From Flavobacterium sp. Root420 (GTDB lineage Bacteria; Bacteroidota; Bacteroidia; Flavobacteriales; Flavobacteriaceae), in assembly GCF_001427905.1 (NCBI RefSeq), contig NZ_LMEF01000003.1, positions 1 to 64,000 of the forward strand: a stretch of DNA of 64,000 bases, read 5' to 3'. Each line of letters opens with the position of its first letter. Position 1 is the first letter of the stretch. Positions 27,893 through 35,838 of this stretch are shown one piece after another. The notes beneath the pieces were generated by a model. It did no database searches. It was not told the origin of the DNA and saw nothing but the letters and a program-made list of their open reading frames with translations. The position numbers were made by a program, and so were the translations under genes.

Positions 27893-29995
27893 ATGAAGCA
27901 AAAATCAAAAACACACCTTTTCAATAAAATAATATTTATTTTATTTGGAATACTTACCGGTTTAAATTCCAGCGCTCAAAATTTTGAAAAATATTTCCCT
28001 AAAAAAGACTTGACAACAGTAGGGGTATATTATTATCCGGAACATTGGGACCAGAGTCAGTGGGATCGTGATTTGAAAAAAATTGCCGAAATGGGTTTTG
28101 AATTTACCCATTTTGGAGAATTTGCCTGGGCACAATTAGAACCGCAGGAAGGTGTTTATGATTTTAAATGGCTGGACAAAGCTGTTGGTATTGCTGCAAA
28201 ATATAATTTAAAAATTATCATGTGTACCTCAACAGCGACACCTCCTGTATGGCTGGTTCGCCAGCATCCGGATATATTGGCTACTTATGAAGACGGCACT
28301 AAAACAGATCACGGTTCAAGACAGCATGCATCATTTTCGAGTAATTATTATCGAAGCTATTCGTTAAAAATGATTGAACAATTGGCGAAAAGATATGGCA
28401 ACAATAAAAATATTATTGGTTGGCAGGTAGATAATGAACCTTCACGTTTTCTGGATTATGGACCAGACGCACTGCAACGCTATCGCAATTGGTTAAAAGA
28501 AAAGTATGCAACTATTGACGCTTTAAATGAAGCCTGGGGGAACAATTTCTGGAGCGGGACTTACAGCAATTTTGATCAGATTAATATTCCGTTACACAAG
28601 GAATGGGGAATGAACTTACACTCCCAATTAGATCATTATCGATTTGCAGATCAGGAAACGGCAACATTTCTGGATAGTCAGGCGCTTACCATACGCAAAT
28701 ATATAACCAGAGACCAGTGGATTACTTCTAATTACAGATCCAATTATGACGAAAGCTTTGTTGGAATGAGCAAGGAATTGGATTTTGACTGCTACACACG
28801 GTATTTAGTTTATGGCGGAAGTCTTGGAATAGGCCCGAAAGGATATCGATTAGGAGATTATACCAGTATCGGAATGTCTAATGATTTTTTTCGACCTTTA
28901 AAAGGAATGTATGGTTGTATGGAACTACAACCGGGACAAGTAAACTGGGGAAGTATTAATCCGCAGCCATTGCCTGGAAGTATCCGTATGTGGTTATGGC
29001 ATGTTTTTGCAGGAGGCAGTAAATTTGCGTGTACGTATCGTTTTCGGGCTCCTTTATACGGTTATGAGCAATTTCATTATGGCATTGTAGGTACAGACGG
29101 TGTTACGCCAACCGTTGGAGGTATCGAATTTGCCCAGTTTATAAAAGAAATTGATACGTTACGAAAAAAGTATGATGCTAAAGCCGTTTTACCGGATTAC
29201 TATTTAAAACGTAAAACCGGAATTCTATTCAATGCAGATAATGTTATGGGCATTGAGTTAAACAAGCAAACAAAAGAGTGGAATACCATTGGACATTTTT
29301 TAAAATATTATAGAGCAACAAAATCGATGGGTGCGCCAGTCGATTTTGTTCGGGATACTACTAATTTCTCAAACTATCCTTTTTTAATTGTACCAGCTTA
29401 TCAGATGATCGATCAAAAAATGATTGATAAACTAACGTTGTATGCCCAAAACGGAGGCAATTTAATCATGAGCTGCCGATCCGGAATTCAAAATCGTAAA
29501 GGCCATCTTTGGGAAGCAAAATTTTATGAACCCATGTGGAATTTAATAGGTTCTCAAATAGAATCTTATGATTTGTTAATGCCACAGTCTCCGGGTATAA
29601 TAAAATTTGATAATCAGGAATTTGCGTGGACTAGTTGGGGAGATTTATTAAAGCCAAATAAAGAAACAGAAATTTGGGGAAAATATGACGGCGATTTCTA
29701 CGCTGGAACGCCCGCTATTATTTCACGTAATTTAGGTAAAGGAACAGTAACCTACATTGGCGTAGATTCCAAAAATGGCGAACTTGAAAAACAAGTATTA
29801 AGAAAATTATACCAAAAACAAAATGTGCCTATAGAAAATTATCCTGAAGGAATTATGGTAGAGTATCGCGATGGTTTTGGTATCGCAGTCAATTATTCAG
29901 ATAAAATCTATAATGTCAATTTACCTAAAAATGCTAAAATTATTATCGGAACTACAGCAATAAAAACTGCTGACGTATTGGTTTGGAAATATTAA
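27893..29995 (+). CDS. GH42 beta-galactosidase
   Basis: A 700-residue GH42 enzyme with a signal peptide (about 1-28). Family landmarks are YYPEHW at 48-52, the acid/base Glu182 in QVDNEP, and the nucleophile Glu344 in MELQPGQVNW. The catalytic TIM barrel is followed by the glutamine-amidotransferase-like trimerisation domain (about 440-640) and a small C-terminal beta domain. It should release beta-linked galactose from short galactans, for example arabinogalactan side chains, or possibly beta-arabinopyranose. It follows the unknown toroid protein by 7 bp and precedes a GH43 gene by 34 bp, so it is co-transcribed with them. Confidence 0.9.
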   Translation: MKQKSKTHLFNKIIFILFGILTGLNSSAQNFEKYFPKKDLTTVGVYYYPEHWDQSQWDRDLKKIAEMGFEFTHFGEFAWAQLEPQEGVYDFKWLDKAVGIAAKYNLKIIMCTSTATPPVWLVRQHPDILATYEDGTKTDHGSRQHASFSSNYYRSYSLKMIEQLAKRYGNNKNIIGWQVDNEPSRFLDYGPDALQRYRNWLKEKYATIDALNEAWGNNFWSGTYSNFDQINIPLHKEWGMNLHSQLDHYRFADQETATFLDSQALTIRKYITRDQWITSNYRSNYDESFVGMSKELDFDCYTRYLVYGGSLGIGPKGYRLGDYTSIGMSNDFFRPLKGMYGCMELQPGQVNWGSINPQPLPGSIRMWLWHVFAGGSKFACTYRFRAPLYGYEQFHYGIVGTDGVTPTVGGIEFAQFIKEIDTLRKKYDAKAVLPDYYLKRKTGILFNADNVMGIELNKQTKEWNTIGHFLKYYRATKSMGAPVDFVRDTTNFSNYPFLIVPAYQMIDQKMIDKLTLYAQNGGNLIMSCRSGIQNRKGHLWEAKFYEPMWNLIGSQIESYDLLMPQSPGIIKFDNQEFAWTSWGDLLKPNKETEIWGKYDGDFYAGTPAIISRNLGKGTVTYIGVDSKNGELEKQVLRKLYQKQNVPIENYPEGIMVEYRDGFGIAVNYSDKIYNVNLPKNAKIIIGTTAIKTADVLVWKY

Positions 29996-30029
29996 TAGAA
30001 ATAAGCTATTCAAGTTAATTACAATTGCA

Positions 30030-32174
30030 ATGCTGAAAAAGAAACTATTATACAGTCTTATCATACTTGTTTTTACAGGAACTATTTTTGCTCAAAAAAA
30101 GGTTGATGTAAATTCTCCCGGAGCAGGAAATCCTATTTTACCAGGCTGGTTTGCTGACCCTACTATTAAAAAGTTTGGAGATATTTATTATATCTACGCC
30201 ACCACAGATAACGAAATGCTGGCATCTGGCGCACCGACAGTCTGGTATAGCAAGGACTTTAAAAATTGGTACAATTATATAATGGAAATCCCTTCTTTTT
30301 CAGCAAAATCCATAACTAATTTTTGGGCCCCTGATATTGTTCAGGGAGATGATGGTAAATATTATTTGTATTTTGGAAACTGTGAAATAGGCTGTAATAT
30401 TTATGGTTATGTTTCCGATTCTCCTGTCGGACCGTGGAAAAAATTAAACGATCAGGATGTTCCGGTAATTTCAAACGGCTATCCCAGAGAAGGTTTTCCA
30501 TCTCTGGATGCACAGTTTTTTAAAGATACTGATGGCAAAATATATGGCTATTGGGGAACCTGGGTGCATTACAATGGCGGATACGCGGTTGGAGAATTGA
30601 ATAAAAAAACAATGAGTGATATGATTCATTCCACCAATATACCATTAGCCCAAACTCCGGCTCCTTTTGAAGCGGCTTATATGATGAAAAAAGGATCCAA
30701 GTACATTTTGATGTACTCCGGAGCATCTTGTCATGATGAAACCTACAATGTTCGTTACTCTTATTCTGATTCGCCTTACGGACCTTTTACGCCCGGAAAA
30801 AACAATCCGATTTTGAGTACCAATGAAGATCAGACGGTGCATGGTCCCGGACATCATTCTGTTTTACAGGAAAATGATGATTACTACATTGTATATCATA
30901 AACATGATTATCCTATGACCAGAGGCGGGCTCGCCAGACAGGTTTGTATTGATAAAATGATTTTTGAAAACGATTCGACAATTAAAACGATTGTGCCTTC
31001 AAATAAAGGAATAAATGATTTGTTAAAGTCTGAAGTTCCTCAGGATATTGCTTTTGGAACAAAAACTACTGCTTCTTCTTTTTATCATTTAAAGTCTACT
31101 CAGTACGATTACGAATATAAATCTTCTTATGCAACAGATAGTAATAATGCCACAATGTGGAAAGCAGCCGATAATACAACTCCTCAATATTTAATTGTTG
31201 ATTTGGGTTCAGAAAAAAAGATAAAAAGGGTTATGACCCAATTTGAATTTGCCAGTTATTATTACCAATATAAATTGGAGTATTCTTTAAACGGGACCAA
31301 ATGGCAGCAGTATGCTGATAAATCTAAAAATCATACAGCGGGAAGTCCAATGATTGATGACAACGATGTGACGGCACGATATATAAAACTAACCGTTTTA
31401 GCGACCGAAAAAACTGGACTTTATGCCGCAGTTTGGAACATCAAAGTTTACAGTTCACTATTTGATCTTCCTTTAAAATTAAAAAATGCAGCATCTAATA
31501 CTGTTCCCGCAGTAAAAAGTACGAAGAAACTTTTAGTTGATTTAGACGCTGGCAAAATGACTAATAATTCAGATCTAAATACCATTTCTAATAAAGGTTC
31601 TATTGGCGGAATTTTTACAAAAAGCGGCGAAATATCTTTAGAAAAATCAGAAGGAGTTAAGGCTTTTAATTTTAAAAATGGAGCTTTTACTTTAGACAAA
31701 TCAGTACCAAAAACCCTGGCATGGAACGGTTCTTACACAGCTGCAACCTGGGTTAAAAATCCTGAAATAGCAAATGAAGGAGAAATTATAGCGTCATGGT
31801 GTGACAGAACCGAATTTGGCTTGGCAAATTCATACAATGCGCTGGCTTACAATAGCGGCAATTATGGAGCAGGAGTACATTTAGACGGTCATTTTGATAT
31901 GAAGTTTAATAAAATCCCCGAAGCGAATAAATGGCATTATATCGTTTTAACTTTTGATGGTGTTGTTGAGAAGGTGTATGTAGATGGTGTTTTGGATAAT
32001 TCGCAAAACATGCTATTATCTTCGGCAATTGACAATGCTAAAATTATAATTGGCGGATCAGATATTGGTGAAAATTTCTCTGGTTTTATGGCCTCATTGC
32101 GACTTTATGATTATGCCCTGAATCAGGAAGATTTACTTCAAATGATGAAACAGACAAAACCTAAAATAGAATAA
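30030..32174 (+). CDS. GH43 glycosidase with discoidin and LamG domains
   Basis: A 714-residue secreted enzyme with a signal peptide (about 1-21). The five-bladed GH43 propeller (about 30-335) shows the base Asp43 in FADPT, the pKa-modulating Asp160 in FPSLDAQ, and the acid Glu214 in PFEAAY. A discoidin/F5-8C carbohydrate-binding domain (about 345-475) and a LamG-type domain (about 500-710) follow. GH43 enzymes act on arabinofuranosides, xylosides or beta-1,3-galactans; I cannot assign the subfamily by eye. Operon company suggests arabinose or galactose removal from hydroxyproline-rich glycoproteins. Confidence 0.85.
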   Translation: MLKKKLLYSLIILVFTGTIFAQKKVDVNSPGAGNPILPGWFADPTIKKFGDIYYIYATTDNEMLASGAPTVWYSKDFKNWYNYIMEIPSFSAKSITNFWAPDIVQGDDGKYYLYFGNCEIGCNIYGYVSDSPVGPWKKLNDQDVPVISNGYPREGFPSLDAQFFKDTDGKIYGYWGTWVHYNGGYAVGELNKKTMSDMIHSTNIPLAQTPAPFEAAYMMKKGSKYILMYSGASCHDETYNVRYSYSDSPYGPFTPGKNNPILSTNEDQTVHGPGHHSVLQENDDYYIVYHKHDYPMTRGGLARQVCIDKMIFENDSTIKTIVPSNKGINDLLKSEVPQDIAFGTKTTASSFYHLKSTQYDYEYKSSYATDSNNATMWKAADNTTPQYLIVDLGSEKKIKRVMTQFEFASYYYQYKLEYSLNGTKWQQYADKSKNHTAGSPMIDDNDVTARYIKLTVLATEKTGLYAAVWNIKVYSSLFDLPLKLKNAASNTVPAVKSTKKLLVDLDAGKMTNNSDLNTISNKGSIGGIFTKSGEISLEKSEGVKAFNFKNGAFTLDKSVPKTLAWNGSYTAATWVKNPEIANEGEIIASWCDRTEFGLANSYNALAYNSGNYGAGVHLDGHFDMKFNKIPEANKWHYIVLTFDGVVEKVYVDGVLDNSQNMLLSSAIDNAKIIIGGSDIGENFSGFMASLRLYDYALNQEDLLQMMKQTKPKIE

Positions 32175-32219
32175 ATTAAGATTAATTAATTTAGCCGTTT
32201 AACGAAAATTATATATAAA

Positions 32220-33431
32220 ATGACAATAGGTATTGGCGGTTCTACTGCGACAATTGAATTAGAAAAAATAGAAGACAGGACTCAGGATGTGCAACCAATT
32301 CTTTTAGAAGAATACTTGGAACGTATTAAAAAAGCGACACAATTAATGAAAGAGCGTTCGGTTAAGGCATTATATCTTAACGCAGGAACAAACCTGTATT
32401 ATTTTACCGGAACGCTTTGGAATGCTTCTGAAAGAATGGTAGGTGCACTACTTTTTGAAGATGGCTCTTTAGAATATATAGTGCCAAAATTTGAAGAAGG
32501 AACTTTTAAAAAATACATGCAGGTTGAATCTCAGATTAATTGTTGGGAAGAACATGAATCTCCCTATGTTTTATTTGGAAAGTTACTGAAGGATAAAAAT
32601 TTTAACAGCGGATCAATTGCTATTGATGAGTCTTCTCCTTATTTTTTAGTTGATGGAATTGCAAAGGCAAATAATAGCTATGATTTTATAACGGCGCAAA
32701 ATATTACTTCAGCCTGCCGAATGCAAAAATCAAAAAATGAAATTGCCATTATTCAAAAAGCAAAGGATATTACAATGGAAGTTCAACGAGCTGCTGCCAG
32801 GATACTAAGACCCGGGATCACAGTTAGCGAAGTGAGAGATTTTATAAATAAAGCGCATATAAAAGCAGGAATACCTTCTGGCTCTTATTTCTGTACTGTT
32901 CTGTTTGCTGATGACACGCAATATCCTCATGGAGTTTCAGTACCTCAGCCTTTAAAAGAAAATGAAGCCGTTCTTGTTGATACAGGCTGTAGGCTGCAAG
33001 GATACCTTTCGGATATTACAAGATCGTATGTTTTTGGAACTGCTTCGGAGGAATATAAAACAATTTGGAATTTAGAAAAAGAGGTACAACGTGTTGCTTT
33101 TGAAGCTGCAAAAATTGGTTCTTCATGCGGATCAGTAGATGATGCAGCCCGAAAAAAACTGAAGGAAGCCGGATTAGGCCCGGATTATGATTTACCCGGA
33201 TTACCGCACAGAGTAGGGCACGGAACCGGACTTGATATTCATGAATATCCGTATTTAGTCCGCGGAAGCGAAATAAAACTGTCCGAAGGCATGGTAGTGA
33301 GTAACGAACCTATGATTTGTATTCCCGGAAAATTTGGAATCAGACACGAAGATCATTTTTATATGACTAAAGAAGGAGCAAAATGGTTCACTACGCCTAT
33401 GCAAAGTGTTGACAATCCATTTGGATATTAA
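32220..33431 (+). CDS. M24 family Xaa-Pro peptidase (prolidase/aminopeptidase P type)
   Basis: A 403-residue pita-bread-fold metallopeptidase. All five dinuclear metal ligands are visible: Asp254, Asp265, His334 (HRVGHGTG), Glu363 (SNEPM) and Glu377 (RHEDHF). The N-terminal creatinase-like domain covers about 25-165. It has no signal peptide, so it should act in the cytosol on imported dipeptides or oligopeptides with proline (or hydroxyproline) in the second position. It lies between a GH43 and a GH36 gene with gaps of 45 and 10 bp. A proline peptidase inside a glycosidase operon is strong evidence that the substrate is a glycoprotein. Confidence 0.88.
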   Translation: MTIGIGGSTATIELEKIEDRTQDVQPILLEEYLERIKKATQLMKERSVKALYLNAGTNLYYFTGTLWNASERMVGALLFEDGSLEYIVPKFEEGTFKKYMQVESQINCWEEHESPYVLFGKLLKDKNFNSGSIAIDESSPYFLVDGIAKANNSYDFITAQNITSACRMQKSKNEIAIIQKAKDITMEVQRAAARILRPGITVSEVRDFINKAHIKAGIPSGSYFCTVLFADDTQYPHGVSVPQPLKENEAVLVDTGCRLQGYLSDITRSYVFGTASEEYKTIWNLEKEVQRVAFEAAKIGSSCGSVDDAARKKLKEAGLGPDYDLPGLPHRVGHGTGLDIHEYPYLVRGSEIKLSEGMVVSNEPMICIPGKFGIRHEDHFYMTKEGAKWFTTPMQSVDNPFGY

Positions 33432-33441
33432 AAAATAAAAG

Positions 33442-35652
33442 ATGAAGCGATTCTTACTGTTATTCCTCACGATTGTTTATTGCGCTGTTCAGGCACAGGA
33501 AAGTGTTATAATTACTGTTGAAACTGAAACTTCGGCTTTGGTTTTAAAAGTAGGTAAAAACAAAAAACTCTACCAAACCTATTTTGGAACAAGGTTGAAT
33601 AACAGTTTAGAATATGAATTTATTTCGAAAGAAAACACAAAGAAGTTTGTTGTAAATGATGGTAATCCTTTAATTGATTTGCGTCATGCAGCTTATCCCA
33701 CTTTTGGAACAGATAATTTATTTGAACCCGCTATCAGGCTAACACATAACGATGGAAATCCTTCATTAGAATTAGAGTATCAAAGTCATACTTCTCAAAA
33801 AATAGATGCTAATGCTACAGAAACCATTATTAAATTAAAAGATCCTCAATATCCCGTTTTTGTCAATCTTCATTACAAAATATTTTATAATGAAGATGTA
33901 ATTGAGTGCTGGACAGAAATAGAACATCAGGAAAAAAAAGCAGTGATGCTTTATAATTATGCTTCATCGGCTTTACATCTGGATGCTGATCAATATTGGC
34001 TTACACAATTTTACAGTGATGTTGTCGAAGAAATGAGAATGGAAGAAAGCCAGCTCACAAGAGGAAGTAAAGTCATTGACTCAAAATTAGGAGTTCGAAC
34101 CAACATGTTTGCATCGCCGAGTTTTTTTCTCTCTTTAAATTCAAAATCAACAGAAAATACAGGCGAAGTCATAGCAGGTTCAATAGCATGGTCAGGAAAT
34201 TTTAAATACACATTTGAAATAGACAATAATAACGAACTAAGAATTATTTCAGGAATCAATGAATTTGCATCAGAATATAATTTAGAACCCGGAAAAGTTT
34301 TTAAAACACCTGCTTTTATTTATACATTTTCGAATCACGGAAAAGGGCAGGCAAGTAGAAATTTACATGCCTGGGCAAGAAAATATGGGCTTAAAGATGG
34401 TGAAAAGCCTCGACTGACTTTATTGAATAACTGGGAAACAACTTTTTTTGATTTTGATCAGGTTAAATTGGCCAAGATGTTTGACGATGCCAAAACACTG
34501 GGAGTCGATATGTTTTTGCTTGATGATGGCTGGTTTGGAAATAAATATCCAAGAAGCGGTTCTGTATCAGGACTGGGAGACTGGCAGGCGACAAAAACAA
34601 AATTGCCTGACGGAATTGGTTATTTGATGGGAAAAGCCAAAGAAACCAATGTGAAATTTGGTATTTGGATTGAACCGGAAATGGTCAATGAAAAAAGCGA
34701 GCTATATGAAAAACATCCGGATTGGGTTCTAAGTTTGCCTAATCGTCAAAAGAGCATTTATCGCACCCAATTGGTTCTGGATTTATGCAATCCAAAAGTC
34801 CAGGATTTTGTATTTGAGGTGGTAGATGATATTATGCAGACCCAGTCTGGTGTGGCCTTTTTTAAATGGGACTGCAACAGAATGATGACAAATGCGTACT
34901 CAGCGTATTTAAAAAAACAGCAATCCCATTTGTTTATCGAATATACCAAAGGTTTGTACAAAGTTTTAGACAAAATAAAATCCAAATATCCCAATCTTCC
35001 AATGATGCTTTGTGCCGGAGGCGGCGGCAGGGTAGATTATGGGTTGCTGAATTATTTTACAGAGTTTTGGGCAAGTGACAATACAGACCCTTTTGATCGG
35101 GTTTTTATACAATGGGGATATTCTAATTTTTATCCTGCATTGGCGACCTGCAATCACGTGACTTCGATGGGAAATCAATCCATTAAATTTAAGACCGATG
35201 TGGCTATGATGGGAAAACTGGGTTTTGATATTAACGTTGGAGGATTAAAGCCAAACGAATTAAAATTTTGCCAGGAAGCTGTTGCTAATTACAAACGATT
35301 AAGTCCGGTACTTTGGCAAGGAGAGTTGTACCGATTAATTTCGCCTTATGAAGATACCAGAGCAGTTTTAATGTATGTAAATAAGGATAAAACACAATCG
35401 GTAGTTTTTTCCTATACACTGCATCCGCTAACGGATCCTAATTACAGTTTGGTGCGGCTGGAAGGACTTGACCCTTCAAAAAAGTATAAAGTAAAAGAAA
35501 TTAATATAATGCCCGAAAGCAAAAACACTTTTGAAGAATCAGGCAATGTATTTTCAGGCGATTTCCTAATGAAAATTGGAATAAAAGTTTCTTCATCCAA
35601 ACAGGAAAGCAGTGTTGTCTTAGAGATCATAGATGCAGAACTGAAAAATTAA
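33442..35652 (+). CDS. GH36 alpha-galactosidase
   Basis: A 736-residue GH36 enzyme with a signal peptide (about 1-19, AVQAQ). An N-terminal beta-sandwich (to ~300) is followed by a TIM barrel with DDGWFG at 361-366, the nucleophile Asp477 in FKWDCNR, AGGGGR at 525-530, and the acid/base region SDNTD at 545-549. It should hydrolyse alpha-galactosides. Extensins carry single alpha-galactose units on serine, so this enzyme could remove that sugar to let proteases in. That link is inferred from the locus, and raffinose-type oligosaccharides remain an alternative. It is the last gene of the eight-gene operon, 10 bp after the Xaa-Pro peptidase. Confidence 0.9.
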   Translation: MKRFLLLFLTIVYCAVQAQESVIITVETETSALVLKVGKNKKLYQTYFGTRLNNSLEYEFISKENTKKFVVNDGNPLIDLRHAAYPTFGTDNLFEPAIRLTHNDGNPSLELEYQSHTSQKIDANATETIIKLKDPQYPVFVNLHYKIFYNEDVIECWTEIEHQEKKAVMLYNYASSALHLDADQYWLTQFYSDVVEEMRMEESQLTRGSKVIDSKLGVRTNMFASPSFFLSLNSKSTENTGEVIAGSIAWSGNFKYTFEIDNNNELRIISGINEFASEYNLEPGKVFKTPAFIYTFSNHGKGQASRNLHAWARKYGLKDGEKPRLTLLNNWETTFFDFDQVKLAKMFDDAKTLGVDMFLLDDGWFGNKYPRSGSVSGLGDWQATKTKLPDGIGYLMGKAKETNVKFGIWIEPEMVNEKSELYEKHPDWVLSLPNRQKSIYRTQLVLDLCNPKVQDFVFEVVDDIMQTQSGVAFFKWDCNRMMTNAYSAYLKKQQSHLFIEYTKGLYKVLDKIKSKYPNLPMMLCAGGGGRVDYGLLNYFTEFWASDNTDPFDRVFIQWGYSNFYPALATCNHVTSMGNQSIKFKTDVAMMGKLGFDINVGGLKPNELKFCQEAVANYKRLSPVLWQGELYRLISPYEDTRAVLMYVNKDKTQSVVFSYTLHPLTDPNYSLVRLEGLDPSKKYKVKEINIMPESKNTFEESGNVFSGDFLMKIGIKVSSSKQESSVVLEIIDAELKN

Positions 35653-35733
35653 CGTAACAAAGTATAGAATTTGCAATTTAACGGATTGCTTTTGTAACTA
35701 TTTGTGTAACAGATTTATATATTTTAATAAATA

Positions 35734-35800
35734 GGTAAAATAGTATTAATTGAAGGTAATATTGTCTTATAAAGACTATAAATTTCAGGATTATATTTAC
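35734..35800 (+). promoter_or_regulatory. Operator copy 4 and -7 box, metalloprotease promoter
   Basis: Half-site AGGTAAAATAG (TAAA at 35736) and half-site AGGTAATATTG (TAAT at 35757) are 21 bp apart. A -7-like TATATTTA starts at 35792, 35 bp after the second half-site. It gives the protease gene its own promoter in the same putative regulon. Confidence 0.62.
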
Positions 35801-35838
35801 AATACAATATATTTCTTAACCTATTAATTAATAATGCT

